Positions 36,841 through 47,332 are shown, numbered from the stretch's first letter. The stretch: 64,000 bases of DNA from Herbaspirillum sp. Sphag64 (GCF_014192645.1 NZ_JACHYE010000001.1:1009170-1073169); one strand, 5' to 3'. Program-made: numbers and translations. The notes: generated by a model from the sequence alone, not told the origin.

Positions 36841-38154
36841 TCAATGCAACTCCAGTTTACGTGCTGTCATGACGCCCGCAACCGTGAGGAAAGATCCAAA
36901 AACCACAATTCTATCATTCTCACTGGCGCGACTTTGCGCATTCGCAAATGCTGCCGCTGGCGAATCAAAGGTTTCGATGGTGCATTGCGCCTCAGGCTTG
37001 AACTCTGGCTCAATTCCGGCTTCCAGCAGCTTATCCTTGAGCTGTTGCGCAGTTGCTGCACGCGGCAATGGCAAACCGGTGACGCACCAGTGGTCAATCT
37101 TGCCGCGGAGCTGGGCGATGACACCTTCAATGTCCTTGTCCAGCATGGAACCGAACACCGCATAGGTGTAGGGATGAAAACCCATATTATCGAGGTTCTG
37201 TGCCAAGGTAGCCGCCGCGTGAGGGTTATGCGCCACATCGAGAATCACGGTTGGCTGACCAGGCAAGACCTGGAAGCGCCCCGGCAATTCGACCGTCGCC
37301 AGTCCCGTACGCACTTCCTGTGCACCAACCGGCAAGCGGTCGCGCAGAGCTTCCAGCGCCGCCAGTGCGGCCGAGGCGTTAAGTAGCTGGTTAGCGCCGC
37401 GCAAGCTTGGATATGCCAGCGAATTGCGACGCTGGGCACGCCCACCGTAGGCCCACTGCTGCTTGTCGCCCATGTAATTGAAATCACGCCCCATCAGCCA
37501 TAAATCCGCTCCGATGGTCTCAGCATGCTTGATCAGCGATGCCGGCGGCACAGGATCGCCGCAAATAGCAGCTTTGCCAGCACGGAAGATACCGGCTTTT
37601 TCAAACGCGATCTGGTCACGTGTATTCCCCAGATATTCGGTGTGATCGATATCGATGCTGGTGACCACGGCGACATCGGCATCTACCACATTCACAGCAT
37701 CCAGACGACCGCCCAGACCCACTTCCAGAATCACCACATCCAATTTGGCATCGGCCAGCAACTTCATGATGGCCAGTGTGGTGAACTCAAAATAGGTCAG
37801 GGAAATCTCGCCGCGCTGCGCCTCAACCGCTTCAAATGCGGCGATCAGCGCGCCATCGCTGGCAGATTCGCCAACTACACGAGCTCGCTCATTGAAATGC
37901 AGAAAGTGCGGTTTGATGTAAAGGCCAACGCGATAACCGGCGCGCAGCAGAATAGACTCCAGCATAGAACAGGTCGACCCCTTGCCGTTGGTCCCAGCGA
38001 CCATGATTACCGGGCAATCAAAGCGAATGTCGAGCTTTTCCTTGACCGCCCTGACACGATCAAGACCCATGTCGATCGCCTTGCTATGGCGCGTTTCCAG
38101 AAGTGCCAGCCAGTCGGCCAGCGTCGAGGGAGTAGTTGTTGCTTGCGTTTGCAT
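36841..38154 (-). CDS. folC: Bifunctional folylpolyglutamate/dihydrofolate synthase
   Basis: FolC adds glutamate to dihydropteroate and to folates using ATP. The 437-residue Mur-ligase-fold protein has the P-loop GTNGKGSTC, EVGLGGRLDAVNV, TSIDIDHTEYLG, and the C-terminal VFGSMLDKD and DVAHNPHAA segments. I start at the ATG at 38154; the frame extends 31 codons further, but that region holds the accD terminator leader and does not look like FolC. Its own promoter must lie in the 130 nt between the accD terminator and this start. Confidence 0.95.
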   Translation of the reverse strand: MQTQATTTPSTLADWLALLETRHSKAIDMGLDRVRAVKEKLDIRFDCPVIMVAGTNGKGSTCSMLESILLRAGYRVGLYIKPHFLHFNERARVVGESASDGALIAAFEAVEAQRGEISLTYFEFTTLAIMKLLADAKLDVVILEVGLGGRLDAVNVVDADVAVVTSIDIDHTEYLGNTRDQIAFEKAGIFRAGKAAICGDPVPPASLIKHAETIGADLWLMGRDFNYMGDKQQWAYGGRAQRRNSLAYPSLRGANQLLNASAALAALEALRDRLPVGAQEVRTGLATVELPGRFQVLPGQPTVILDVAHNPHAAATLAQNLDNMGFHPYTYAVFGSMLDKDIEGVIAQLRGKIDHWCVTGLPLPRAATAQQLKDKLLEAGIEPEFKPEAQCTIETFDSPAAAFANAQSRASENDRIVVFGSFLTVAGVMTARKLELH

Positions 38155-38214
38155 CACGTGAACTCGGAGGACGCCTTTTTCGTAGTAAAGGCTGTGCAGT
38201 GAATCAAATACGAT

Positions 38215-38256
38215 AAAAACAAAACCCGAACTTGCAGTGCATATCAAGTTCGGGTT
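38215..38256 (-). terminator. Strong intrinsic terminator of accD
   Basis: AACCCGAACTTG pairs with CAAGTTCGGGTT (12 bp perfect) across a 10-nt loop and runs into TTGTTTTT on the minus strand. Confidence 0.92.
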
Positions 38257-38286
38257 GGCAGATCAGCTTGCCGAGGCAATCCGCAA

Positions 38287-39159
38287 TCAGGACACCGTTT
38301 CAGCGGCCTGGTTTTGCAGCAATGCCAGCAGACGGGCGATTTCTTCGCGCATCTTGCGGCGATCGACGATCATGTCGATCGCGCCCTTGGTGACCAGGAA
38401 TTCGGCGCGCTGGAAGCCTTCCGGCAATTTTTCACGAACCGTATTCTCGATCACGCGCGGACCAGCAAAACCGATCAGTGCCTTAGGTTCGGCCATCACG
38501 ATATCGCCCATGAACGCGAACGAGGCAGACACACCACCCATAGTCGGATCGGTCAATACGCTGATGAAAGGCAATTTCTTTTCAGACAGCTTGGTCAGCA
38601 TCGAGGTTGTCTTGGCCATCTGCATCAGCGAGAGCAAACCTTCCTGCATGCGCGCACCACCAGTGGCGGTAATGCAGATAAATGGTACTTTTTGCTCCAG
38701 CGCCATCTGCGCGCCACGGGCAAAACGTTCACCGACGACAGAACCCATGGAACCGCCCATGAATTCGAATTCAAAGCAGGCAACCACGACCGGCAAGGTC
38801 ATGATGGCACCGCCCATAACCACCATGGCATCCGTTTCGCCGGTGGATTCCAGCGCGTCTTTCAGACGGTCCGGATATTTTTTGCTGTCCTTGAACTTGA
38901 GCGTGTCAACCGGCAAGGCTTCCTGGCCGATTTCATAGCGACCACCTTCGTCGAGCAGCGCATCGAGGCGCGCGCGGGCGCGAATACGCATGTGATGGCT
39001 GCACTTAGGGCAGACGTGGAGGTTTGATTCCAGATCGGTACGATACAGCACCGCTTCGCAGGACGGACATTTGACCCACAGACCTTCAGGGACCGATTTC
39101 CGGCTTGTGGAATCACTACGTTGAATTTGAGGCGGAAGTAATTTCTCTAGCCAACTCAT
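38287..39159 (-). CDS. accD: Acetyl-CoA carboxylase carboxyltransferase subunit beta
   Basis: AccD with AccA transfers the carboxyl group from biotin to acetyl-CoA in fatty-acid synthesis. The 290-residue protein has the N-terminal zinc ribbon (C31, C34, C50, C53) and the crotonase-like carboxyltransferase domain with [22 protein letters not shown] and [11 protein letters not shown]. Length is normal. It follows trpA by 116 nt, in the order trpF-trpB-trpA-accD seen in many betaproteobacteria, and is closed by a strong terminator. Confidence 0.96.
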   Translation of the reverse strand: MSWLEKLLPPQIQRSDSTSRKSVPEGLWVKCPSCEAVLYRTDLESNLHVCPKCSHHMRIRARARLDALLDEGGRYEIGQEALPVDTLKFKDSKKYPDRLKDALESTGETDAMVVMGGAIMTLPVVVACFEFEFMGGSMGSVVGERFARGAQMALEQKVPFICITATGGARMQEGLLSLMQMAKTTSMLTKLSEKKLPFISVLTDPTMGGVSASFAFMGDIVMAEPKALIGFAGPRVIENTVREKLPEGFQRAEFLVTKGAIDMIVDRRKMREEIARLLALLQNQAAETVS

Positions 39160-39275
39160 AGAAACCTCTTTCTAATTTCAGGTGGCGCATTGTACCAGAG
39201 CGCAAGGCGCGAAAACGCGCACACCTGCTTGTTTGCAGAACGACAATTTCCCTGCGGAAAATGTCGCACCCGACA

Positions 39276-40073
39276 TCAATGATCCATTGCGTACCGGATA
39301 TCACTGACGAAAGCCTGCACTGCTTCCACCGCACGCTCCTGCGGCGTGTTTTCCAATTCCTGAATGATGCGGCTACCGATCACAACCGCATCTGCAACCT
39401 GGCTGACTGCCTTGGCAGTGGCGCCATCGCGAATACCAAAGCCAACGCCGATTGGCAATTTGACATGCTTGCGGATGGCGGCGATACGGGCTGCCACCTC
39501 GGCTGTGTCAATATTGCCAGCACCGGTGACGCCCTTGAGTGACACGTAGTAACTGAAACCACTGCTGACCTTGGCCACCTGTTCAATCCGTTCTTCAGTC
39601 GAGGTCGGTGCCAGCAAGAAAATCGGATCAAGCCCTTGCGCCTGCATTTTCTGCGCAAACTCTTCACATTCTTCCGGCGGATAGTCGACCACGATGGTGC
39701 CATCTACACCCGCATCCTTGGCCGCGGCGATGAAGGCATCGACACCGAAGCGCTCGATCGGATTGGCGTATCCCATCAGCACCACAGGCGTTGTGTTGTT
39801 GGTCTTGCGGAACTCGCGCACGTAATCGAGCACATCTCGGGTGGTAACACCAAACTTCAGCGCCCGTTCGCAGGCACGTTGAATCACCGGCCCTTCCGCC
39901 ATTGGATCGGAAAACGGCACACCAAGTTCGAGAACATCAACACCGCCGGCCACCAGTGCATGCAACAGTGGCACGGTCAGTTGCGGCGCCGGATCTCCCG
40001 CCGTGATGAAAGTGATCAGCGCTTTTTTATTGGCGGCAGTGAGCGCGGCGAAAGTAGATTGAATACGAGACAT
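39276..40073 (-). CDS. trpA: Tryptophan synthase alpha chain
   Basis: TrpA cleaves indole-3-glycerol phosphate and passes indole through a tunnel to TrpB. The 265-residue TIM barrel has the catalytic glutamate E49 in [11 protein letters not shown]. At position 60, where E. coli has the second catalytic residue D60 (LADGP), this protein has glutamate (MAEGP). The change keeps the acid but lengthens the side chain. I start at the ATG at 40073, giving [11 protein letters not shown]; the frame is open 13 codons upstream. It follows trpB by 100 nt. Confidence 0.96.
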   Translation of the reverse strand: MSRIQSTFAALTAANKKALITFITAGDPAPQLTVPLLHALVAGGVDVLELGVPFSDPMAEGPVIQRACERALKFGVTTRDVLDYVREFRKTNNTTPVVLMGYANPIERFGVDAFIAAAKDAGVDGTIVVDYPPEECEEFAQKMQAQGLDPIFLLAPTSTEERIEQVAKVSSGFSYYVSLKGVTGAGNIDTAEVAARIAAIRKHVKLPIGVGFGIRDGATAKAVSQVADAVVIGSRIIQELENTPQERAVEAVQAFVSDIRYAMDH

Positions 40074-40173
40074 GTTGTGGATGATGTGATGTTGTTCAGG
40101 TCCACAACCCACCGATTTACATCAGTTGATCATGGACCAGTGACTAAGCCTGGGATCGATTAGGGATCAAGAC

Positions 40174-41433
40174 TCAGACCTGTTGCTGTTGGACGGTATG
40201 CATATCCTTGTCACCACGACCCGACAGATTGACCAGGATAATCTTGTCCTTGGGCAGCGTCGCCGCAAGCTTGGCGGCATAGGCCAGGGCATGGCTGGAT
40301 TCCAGCGCCGGAATGATACCTTCGATACGGCAACAGGTATGAAACGCCGCCAGTGCCTCTTTATCAGTGATACATTCGTAGCTGGCGCGGCCACTATCCT
40401 TGAGCCATGCATGCTCTGGACCGACACCCGGATAATCCAGACCCGCCGATACCGAATGCGTCTCCATGATCTGGCCGCTAGCATCTTGCAACAGATAAGT
40501 GCGATTGCCATGCAGCACGCCAGGCGAACCCAGCGTCAACGAGGCCGAGTGGCGCTGCGTGTCGATACCGTCACCGCCGGCTTCAACGCCGACCAGCTTG
40601 ACTTCGTGATAATTGATGTAGGGATAGAAAATCCCCATCGCATTCGAACCACCGCCCACCGATGCCAGCACGTAATCTGGCTGGCGACTGGCAATCTCAG
40701 GCATTTGCTCCAGGCATTCGTTGCCAATCACGGACTGAAAATCTCGCACCATCATCGGATAAGGATGTGGACCTGCGACGGTACCGATGATGTAGAAGGT
40801 GGTTTCTACGTTAGTCACCCAGTCACGCATGGCTTCGTTCAAGGCATCCTTGAGCGTCTTCGATCCAGACTCGACCGGCACCACCTTGGCACCCAGCAAC
40901 TCCATGCGGTAGACGTTTTGCAATTGACGTTTGACGTCTTCACTACCCATGTAGACAATGCATTCCATGCCAAACCGCGCACAGATAGTGGCAGTCGCCA
41001 CACCATGCTGACCGGCACCGGTTTCAGCGATGATGCGTTTTTTACCCATGCGCTTGGCCAGCAAGGCTTGCCCGATGACGTTGTTGATCTTGTGAGCACC
41101 GGTGTGATTGAGATCTTCGCGCTTGAAATAGATCTGCGCCCCACCGGCTTGTTCGGACCAACGTCTGGCGTGATAAATCGGGCTGGGACGGCCGACAAAG
41201 TGCTTCAGCTCACTGTGAAATTCAGCCAGAAATTGTGGATCGTGTTGATAGTGCGCATAGGCCTCGCGTAACTCCTTGAGCGCATAGGTCAGCGTTTCCG
41301 ACACAAAACTACCGCCGTACTGACCAAAGTGGCCGCGTGCATCGGGCAGATTGTAAGGGGCGACCTGATGCAGGGCTGCAACAGGAACGGGTTCACGCTC
41401 GGCAACATTACCGAGGGCTTGTAATTCTTTCAT
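40174..41433 (-). CDS. trpB: Tryptophan synthase beta chain
   Basis: This PLP enzyme joins indole and serine to make tryptophan. The 419-residue protein has the PLP lysine K115 in [22 protein letters not shown] near the start, [18 protein letters not shown] phosphate loop and the C-terminal LSGRGDKDM. The N-terminus is about 25 residues longer than in E. coli, but the start is well supported by AAGGAG 5 nt before the ATG. It follows trpF by 66 nt. Confidence 0.97.
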   Translation of the reverse strand: MKELQALGNVAEREPVPVAALHQVAPYNLPDARGHFGQYGGSFVSETLTYALKELREAYAHYQHDPQFLAEFHSELKHFVGRPSPIYHARRWSEQAGGAQIYFKREDLNHTGAHKINNVIGQALLAKRMGKKRIIAETGAGQHGVATATICARFGMECIVYMGSEDVKRQLQNVYRMELLGAKVVPVESGSKTLKDALNEAMRDWVTNVETTFYIIGTVAGPHPYPMMVRDFQSVIGNECLEQMPEIASRQPDYVLASVGGGSNAMGIFYPYINYHEVKLVGVEAGGDGIDTQRHSASLTLGSPGVLHGNRTYLLQDASGQIMETHSVSAGLDYPGVGPEHAWLKDSGRASYECITDKEALAAFHTCCRIEGIIPALESSHALAYAAKLAATLPKDKIILVNLSGRGDKDMHTVQQQQV

Positions 41434-41499
41434 GGAAACTCCTTTGATGGCAGCAACCCCGTGCTAATGCGCGGGGACCTGCGATACCTGGACATGGTC

Positions 41500-42159
41500 T
41501 CAGGTGCAATCCGCCAGACGAACTGCGTTAATAAAGGCGTTGATCTTGGCGGCATCCTTGATACCTTTCGCGGCTTCGACACCACTACTGATGTCGACGG
41601 CGTGCGGGCGCACGCGCTGGACTGCGTCAGTCGCGTTTTGTACGCTCAAGCCACCACTTAAAACGACCCGAGGCGCGAGTTCTTTTGGAATGAGAGACCA
41701 ATCGAAAACCTTTCCACTACCGCCATATTGCTCAACCAGAGTGTCAAGCAACAGCCCACTGAAGAAGGGGCTGGAAGACCGATATGCTGATTCGTATTCT
41801 AGCAAATTCGCAGCAGTCGTGTCGGCCCCGATACGCGCTGCCCGCAGAAAGGGGCGTTTGACTGCTGCGGCGATCTCGGCACACTGCCGCGGTGTTTCAT
41901 CGCCATGAAATTGCAATAATGACAATGGCGCTTGCGCCAATACCTCACTGACTTCGCTAATACTGGTATTGACGAACAGCCCAACGGTCGCGATGAACGG
42001 CGGCACGCTGGCAACCAGTTGCGCAGCCTGACTGGCCGTCACCGCACGCGGGCTGGCAGCATAGAACACAAAGCCTAGCGCATCAGCACCTGCTGCAGCA
42101 GCGGCGGCAATATCTTCGGTGCGGGTAAGGCCGCAAATCTTGATTCTGGTTCTGGACAT
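41500..42159 (-). CDS. trpF: Phosphoribosylanthranilate isomerase
   Basis: TrpF performs the Amadori rearrangement in tryptophan synthesis. The 219-residue barrel has the opening KICGLTR (catalytic cysteine C9), LQFHGDE, and near the end LSGGL with the catalytic-aspartate region VDISSGVE. I start at the ATG at 42159; the frame continues to a TTG 20 codons earlier with no family character. It follows truA by 50 nt. Confidence 0.95.
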   Translation of the reverse strand: MSRTRIKICGLTRTEDIAAAAAAGADALGFVFYAASPRAVTASQAAQLVASVPPFIATVGLFVNTSISEVSEVLAQAPLSLLQFHGDETPRQCAEIAAAVKRPFLRAARIGADTTAANLLEYESAYRSSSPFFSGLLLDTLVEQYGGSGKVFDWSLIPKELAPRVVLSGGLSVQNATDAVQRVRPHAVDISSGVEAAKGIKDAAKINAFINAVRLADCT

Positions 42160-42209
42160 AGTGAACGGAGATGGAGAAAAAACGGAACACCTGCTGCAAG
42201 GATCTGACT

Positions 42210-43106
42210 TTACCACCAAGGCCAGCTATGAGACTCCTGCGGCAACACCCACTGCGTCGGATAATCAACCCTGGCCAGATACAACCCATCCGGCATAAAG
42301 GTTGGCGCTGCGCGACTGCGATCTTTCTGCGCCAGCACCTGTGCAATCCACTCCGGCGGCTGGTTGCCGTTGCCGACAAAAATCAGCGAACCAACAATGT
42401 TACGCACCATGTGATGTAAGAAGGCATTGGCTTTGAGGGTGAATACGATCATGTCGCCATTTCGTTTTACCTGCAACGACTCCATCTGGCGTATTGGTGA
42501 TTTGGCCTGACATTCAACCGCACGAAAACTGGTGAAATCATGTTCCCCCACCAAAAAATCAGCGCCTTGCTGCATCAATGCGACATCCAACGGACGAAAC
42601 GTCCAACCTGCCTTGCCTGCCAGTAAAGGAGAGCGCACCGGATGGTTGTACAGCAAATAATGATAGGTCCGCGCTGTGGCGCTGAAACGGGAATGAAAGC
42701 CGCCCTCTCGATCTTGTGCAGTCCGCGACCGTGCGGCATCCACCTCCTCGATGGGCAATTCGCAGGCCCAGCGCACAGCAATTGATGCGGGCAGGAAGGC
42801 ATTGACACCACGCACCCAGGAAAACTTGTCGCGCACGATCTCGGTATCGAAGTGCACGACCTGCTCCAGCGCATGCACACCCGAGTCAGTACGCCCGGCA
42901 CAGGTTGTTGCGATCTCCCGCAACGTGAACTGGCGCAAGGCCGACTCCAGCTTGTCCTGCACGGTCAACCCATGCGGCTGGGTCTGCCAGCCCTGCCAAG
43001 ACGCGCCGTCATATTGAACACCTAGCACAATCCGGCGCAGCGTTGAAACTTGCCCCGGCTGCACGGGCGTCGTCACGGATATCGATGAAAAAGAGGCTGT
43101 TGACAC
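42210..43106 (-). CDS. truA: tRNA pseudouridine synthase A
   Basis: TruA makes pseudouridine at positions 38-40 of tRNA anticodon arms. The 298-residue protein has the catalytic aspartate D74 in [25 protein letters not shown] near the N-terminus, and [10 protein letters not shown] in the second half. The first 20 residues are a Ser/Thr-rich extension before the fold; an internal start would remove them but no ATG fits. It lies between fimV and trpF, the order known from Pseudomonas and Burkholderiales. Confidence 0.95.
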   Translation of the reverse strand: MSTASFSSISVTTPVQPGQVSTLRRIVLGVQYDGASWQGWQTQPHGLTVQDKLESALRQFTLREIATTCAGRTDSGVHALEQVVHFDTEIVRDKFSWVRGVNAFLPASIAVRWACELPIEEVDAARSRTAQDREGGFHSRFSATARTYHYLLYNHPVRSPLLAGKAGWTFRPLDVALMQQGADFLVGEHDFTSFRAVECQAKSPIRQMESLQVKRNGDMIVFTLKANAFLHHMVRNIVGSLIFVGNGNQPPEWIAQVLAQKDRSRAAPTFMPDGLYLARVDYPTQWVLPQESHSWPWW

Positions 43107-43162
43107 GATGGCACTACCTGAAGATGTTCTAGATGAACCGGCCAGTCATGACCGGGAAGACG

Positions 43163-43187
43163 ACAAACGGGCGCCGCAGGGCGCCCG
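43163..43187 (-). terminator. Hairpin after fimV
   Basis: CGGGCGCC and GGCGCCCG pair across GCAG, then a short T-containing tract follows on the minus strand, 60 nt past the fimV stop. It probably separates fimV from truA. Confidence 0.7.
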
Positions 43188-43247
43188 CTTTGATTTGCAA
43201 CATTACGCCGTCAATACCGAAGCCGCATTGACAGCGCCAGCGCTGCG

Positions 43248-45917
43248 CTACATGAGTTTGCTCATCATGTCCTTGGCACGTTCAATCTGGCTGTCATTAC
43301 CACCGCGAATGACTTCTTCAAGCAATTCCAGCGCACCTTCCTTGTCACCAATTTCCTGATAAGCCTCGGCCAGATCAAGCTTGGTTGACATCTCTGCGGC
43401 AAAAGCAGACTCATCATCCTCCATGCCAGTTGCCTCGCTCGCCGGGTCAGGCATCTCCAGCTCAATCGGTGCTGGTGCTGGTGCTGGTGCTGGTGCTGGT
43501 GCTGGTGCTGGTGCTGGTGCTGGTGCTGGTGCTGCCACAGGAGCCGCGACTTCAGGCTCTGGAGCAGGCTCTTCGGCAGCCGGTTCATTCGCACCACTGT
43601 CGAGTTCCAGATCAAAGTCAATCTTGCTGCCAATATCCGCTGCCGCGCTCGCTGCTGCAGGAATTTCTGCCCCCTTGAAATCATTCAGATCAAATTCAAG
43701 ACCAGCATCCGCATCGGCCTCAGCGGCTGGCTTGGCTGGTGGTGCCGGTGGTGGCGGTGGTGGTGGCGGTGGCGGTGCAATTTCTTCCACCAACTCTTCC
43801 GGCTCTTCCACAGGCGCACTATAGAGTGGATTTTTCGGATCCAGCACCATTCCCATTGCGGCCGCAGCCTCCCAATCAGCACCTTTACCGCCGGTGGCAT
43901 CATGCAACTGGAACGCAACAGTATTGAACGCTTCCGTATCCTTGCGTTTGTAGAAAATATCCAGCAACTTCGCATGCAACGCCAGACGTTCAGGTTCGTT
44001 TTTCAATGCGGCGCGCAAGATGGCCTCAGCCTGCTCGTCTCGGCCCATTGCAATATATTTATCTGCTTGCTCAATCGGATCACCGGTTACCTCAGGTTCA
44101 GCTGCAAGCGTATCGACTGCTTCGTCACCGCCACCACCTTCCACTTCGTGCCCATCATTTTCGCCTGCGCTAACTTCAGCGGCAGCGGCCTTTCTCTTGT
44201 TGCGAACACGAACAACACCCCATGCAGCCAACAATGCGACCAGCAAACCTGCTGAGGGAATCGCGAAAGGATTGTCCTGAATGCGATCAAAAAAGCCTGG
44301 CTTGCGAATCGGCACTGGGACCGGCGCAGGCTGCAGTTGCACTGGTGGTTTCGCCTCAACCGGTGGCGCAGCAGTGGTTGCTGGTGCGTCAGTTGCCGGC
44401 GCATCAGTTGCAGGCGGGGTTGTCGCATCGCCGGTTTTCTCAGCCATCGGCGCTGCAGACTTCTCGTCAGGCGCAGGCTTGGTATCGGCGTGCTTGGTCT
44501 GCGGAGTCATGTCAGCCAGCGTCTTGTTCTTGATCTCGAGCAGTTTTTGGAGATCGCTGACGTTCTTCTCCAACTCCTTGACCCGCTCATTTGCTTCGGC
44601 AATCGCCTTGTCCGCAGCAATCTTTTCTTCTGCAGCAGCCTTGTCACCACTGCCAACACCAGCCTTGGACAATTGCAGTTTATCCTTGGCGTCGCCGCTT
44701 CCGGACTTTTCTTCCACTCTGGCGGTAATTTTGCCGCCACCACTACGTTTGGCTTCACCGGCATCGCTCGCCGCACCGCTGGCGACCTGGCTTGCCAGCT
44801 TGTTACGATAGCGATTGAAATCCTGGGCCTGAGCGACTACGACAGCGCGTGCATCGGGCTGATTGATCGCTGCTGCTGTGCCGTTATCAGGCAAATTCAG
44901 AACGTGACCGGCACGCAGGCGATTCATGTTGTCGCCAATAAATGCATCCGGATTGGCACGGTACAGCGCTACCAACATCTGGTCCAGCGAGACGGTTGCA
45001 TCCTTGCTGCGCCCGGCGATCTGGCCCAGGGTATCGCCTTCCTTGACGCGATAAGACTTGTCGCCCTGGCTATCTGCCATGCCATCGCTGTCCTTGTGCA
45101 TATCGGCACGGCCCGCTCTGGATCCCTTGCCCGCCTTGCTGCCCTTGCCATCTGCCATCGCAGACTCAGAACCCAAGGTTTTCGCTGCTACCGCTGCAGG
45201 CACAGGGGCATTACTTGCATTGCTGTTGTCGCTGCGGCCATTCCGGATAAGGTCTTCCGCCAAAGCGGATGGCGCCGGTCTGCTGACAATGCGCGAGGTC
45301 GGCTCTTCATCATTGATGCTGGGTGCCGATGCTGGTGCAGCTGCTGGTTTCATTGCACCAGTTGCCATTGGCGCAGCCTCTGGCATAGCCGCCTTGGCCT
45401 CTGCCATTTTGGGCTCTGGCAGCATCGCCGGTGCCGTTTCTGCGGCCATCGGTGCTGCAGCAGGTGGCGAGACCTGTGCCGTCTGTGGCTTGCGCATTTC
45501 TGGCGGATCGAGCAGGAAAGTGTATTCACGTATTTGACGATTACCGCCGCGCAGCTCCAGCAACAAATCGATGAATGGCTCATTGACTGGCTGCGAAGAC
45601 GTAATGCGAATCACCTGCTTGTCGCCTTGCTTTTCAACCGAAAACCGCAGCGATAACAGGACAGGATTCAGCTCAATATTGGCCTTACGAAACGCATCTT
45701 CAGGTGCCAGCCGGGCACCTAACGTGCCCTCTTCACTGGATGTCACCGATGTCAGTTCGATTTCAGCTCTCAGTGGCTGGCCCAGCGACGATAAAACAGT
45801 CAGCTTGCCCAAACCGGCAGCCTGCACGCTGAGCGGCAAGGTGAACACCAGAGTGAGGGCTACACTGAGTTTCTTCAGGCGGGAGAGCGGAAAATTATTA
45901 TCAGTATGTAAAGGCAT
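43248..45917 (-). CDS. fimV: FimV-family pilus/polar assembly protein
   Basis: FimV is an inner-membrane protein that binds peptidoglycan and organises polar structures and type IV pili. The 889-residue protein has a signal peptide (ending near SVQAAG), the FimV N-terminal domain (LGKLTVLSSLGQPLRAEIEL to about residue 140), a LysM domain with YRVKEGDTLGQIA (about 285-345), a coiled coil (about 420-460), and a transmembrane helix (SAGLLVALLAAWGVVRV). An acidic cytoplasmic part with TPR motifs ends in DKEGALELLEEV. Two low-complexity tracts occur: a run of ten prolines followed by Ala-Pro, and an (Ala-Pro)11 run coded by a hexanucleotide repeat. Start: ATG at 45917 with weak ribosome-binding site; the frame extends 16 codons further. 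Confidence 0.9.
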   Translation of the reverse strand: MPLHTDNNFPLSRLKKLSVALTLVFTLPLSVQAAGLGKLTVLSSLGQPLRAEIELTSVTSSEEGTLGARLAPEDAFRKANIELNPVLLSLRFSVEKQGDKQVIRITSSQPVNEPFIDLLLELRGGNRQIREYTFLLDPPEMRKPQTAQVSPPAAAPMAAETAPAMLPEPKMAEAKAAMPEAAPMATGAMKPAAAPASAPSINDEEPTSRIVSRPAPSALAEDLIRNGRSDNSNASNAPVPAAVAAKTLGSESAMADGKGSKAGKGSRAGRADMHKDSDGMADSQGDKSYRVKEGDTLGQIAGRSKDATVSLDQMLVALYRANPDAFIGDNMNRLRAGHVLNLPDNGTAAAINQPDARAVVVAQAQDFNRYRNKLASQVASGAASDAGEAKRSGGGKITARVEEKSGSGDAKDKLQLSKAGVGSGDKAAAEEKIAADKAIAEANERVKELEKNVSDLQKLLEIKNKTLADMTPQTKHADTKPAPDEKSAAPMAEKTGDATTPPATDAPATDAPATTAAPPVEAKPPVQLQPAPVPVPIRKPGFFDRIQDNPFAIPSAGLLVALLAAWGVVRVRNKRKAAAAEVSAGENDGHEVEGGGGDEAVDTLAAEPEVTGDPIEQADKYIAMGRDEQAEAILRAALKNEPERLALHAKLLDIFYKRKDTEAFNTVAFQLHDATGGKGADWEAAAAMGMVLDPKNPLYSAPVEEPEELVEEIAPPPPPPPPPPAPPAKPAAEADADAGLEFDLNDFKGAEIPAAASAAADIGSKIDFDLELDSGANEPAAEEPAPEPEVAAPVAAPAPAPAPAPAPAPAPAPAPAPIELEMPDPASEATGMEDDESAFAAEMSTKLDLAEAYQEIGDKEGALELLEEVIRGGNDSQIERAKDMMSKLM
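43468..43533. repeat. GGTGCT hexanucleotide repeat, 11 copies, inside fimV
   Basis: Eleven uninterrupted copies of GGTGCT (66 nt) encode Ala-Pro repeats on the minus strand. Unit length of six keeps the reading frame, so slippage would change linker length but not destroy the protein. Confidence 0.9.
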
Positions 45918-45969
45918 TTTTATATGGTTAGGTAGACGTTCTGCCAAAGAAGGCCTGAATCCCAAAAAA

Positions 45970-46038
45970 TTATTTCATCAATGACCTAAAACCAAAAAAC
46001 CGGGTGGCACTGCCAATCTACTGACATTGATGAAATAA
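45970..46038. repeat. Perfect 14-bp inverted repeat upstream of fimV
   Basis: TTATTTCATCAATG (45970-45983) and CATTGATGAAATAA (46025-46038) are exact reverse complements separated by 41 bp. Centre-to-centre distance is 55 bp, about five helical turns. The nearer arm lies 53 bp before the fimV ATG. Confidence 0.8.
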
Positions 46039-46105
46039 ATTCTGATTTTTCAACATATCATCAAGAACTTAGCCCTGCAAGTGTAACCAAGTTCTCAAAA
46101 TGGTC

Positions 46106-46145
46106 AAAAACCCGCCAGGGTTCCGGCAAAGGAACACATGGCGGG
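46106..46145 (-). terminator. Intrinsic terminator of asd
   Basis: CCCGCCA pairs with TGGCGGG enclosing a second GTTCC/GGAAC stem, followed by T5 on the minus strand, 80 nt past the asd stop. Confidence 0.9.
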
Positions 46146-46225
46146 TCAATGTTGCAAAATGACAACAAAATCGAAACAGGGATCGATGCTGCATCCCGCT
46201 GTTCCGAGATCGAATCAAGACCGCA

Positions 46226-47332
46226 TTATTTACCAAGAATGATGCGCAACATACGACGCAGCGGCTCTGCAGCACCCCACAGCAACTGGTCACCAATCAC
46301 GAATGCAGAAATATATTCTGGTCCTTGATTGAGTTTGCGCACACGACCGACACCAATTTCCAGACCACCGGTAATCGCTGCAGGCGTCAATTCCTTGACG
46401 GTGATACCACGATCATTTGGCACCCATTTAACCCATTGGTTGCCAGACTTGATGATCGCTTCGATTTCTGACAGGGGCAAATCACGCTTGAGTTTAATGG
46501 TCAGCGCCAGGCTGTGACAACGCATTGCACCGATACGCACACACAAACCATCAACCGGAATGATGTTGGTATTACCCAGGATCTTGTTCACTTCAGCCTG
46601 ACCCTTCCATTCTTCCTTGGATTGGCCATTTTCCAGCTGAGCATCGATCCAGGGGATCAAACCGCCCGCCAGCGGCGCACCAAAGAACTCGGTTGGGACA
46701 TCTTCGCGAATGGTCTTGGCAACCTTGCGATCAATATCCAGAATCGCCGACGATGGTGTCGACAGTTCTTCGGCAACCGATGCATTGATCACACCCATGC
46801 CCTTGAGCAGTTCACGCATGTGATTAGCACCGCCGCCAGAAGCCGCCTGATACGTCATCGAACTGACCCATTCGACCAGGTCTTCCTTGAACAGGCCGCC
46901 AACACCCATGAGCAGAATCGAATTGGTACAGTTGCCGCCGATGTAATTCTTGACACCCTTGGACAAGGCATCGCGAATCACATTGTCGTTGACCGGATCC
47001 AGCACGATTACGGCATCATCCTTCATGCGCAAGGTCGAAGCGGCATCGATCCAGTAACCATCCCAACCGGCTGCGCGCAGCTTGGGGAAGATGTCGGTGG
47101 TGTAGTCGCCGCCTTGCGCGGTAATAATGATGTCGCATTTTTTCAATGCTTCAATGTCGTTGGCATCTTTCAGCGTCGTTGCCGTTTTGGCAAACGACGG
47201 CGCTTTACCGCCCGCATTCGAAGTTGAGAAAAATACCGGTTCGATGTGATCGAAATCACCCTCGTCCTGCATGCGTTGCATCAGGACCGAACCCACCATT
47301 CCACGCCAGCCTACCAAACCAACCAGTTTCAT
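46226..47332 (-). CDS. asd: Aspartate-semialdehyde dehydrogenase
   Basis: Asd reduces aspartyl phosphate to aspartate semialdehyde, the branch point to lysine, threonine and methionine; DapA, encoded at 24 kb, uses the product. The 368-residue protein has the opening [14 protein letters not shown], the catalytic cysteine C135 in GGNCTNS and the ARGININE-rich GAMRCHS region, matching the gram-negative type. Two adjacent ATG codons (47335 and 47332) are possible; GGGAAAG upstream fits the second better. It follows leuB by 77 nt and is closed by a terminator. Confidence 0.96.
   Translation of the reverse strand: MKLVGLVGWRGMVGSVLMQRMQDEGDFDHIEPVFFSTSNAGGKAPSFAKTATTLKDANDIEALKKCDIIITAQGGDYTTDIFPKLRAAGWDGYWIDAASTLRMKDDAVIVLDPVNDNVIRDALSKGVKNYIGGNCTNSILLMGVGGLFKEDLVEWVSSMTYQAASGGGANHMRELLKGMGVINASVAEELSTPSSAILDIDRKVAKTIREDVPTEFFGAPLAGGLIPWIDAQLENGQSKEEWKGQAEVNKILGNTNIIPVDGLCVRIGAMRCHSLALTIKLKRDLPLSEIEAIIKSGNQWVKWVPNDRGITVKELTPAAITGGLEIGVGRVRKLNQGPEYISAFVIGDQLLWGAAEPLRRMLRIILGK

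Larger units (their letters stand above)
45918..46225. other. Intergenic region between asd and fimV
   Basis: This 308-nt region contains the asd terminator and a long inverted repeat upstream of fimV (both listed). I see no gene. The fimV promoter must lie here; I cannot pick it with confidence. Confidence 0.6.

Noticed and set aside
40183-41271. 362-codon open frame antisense to trpB
   Set aside because: It lies wholly inside trpB, whose motifs are complete, and its translation is His/Thr/Arg-rich with no family character.
44337-45656. 439-codon open frame antisense to fimV
   Set aside because: A mirror of the low-complexity Ala/Lys coding of fimV; no ribosome-binding site and no domain.
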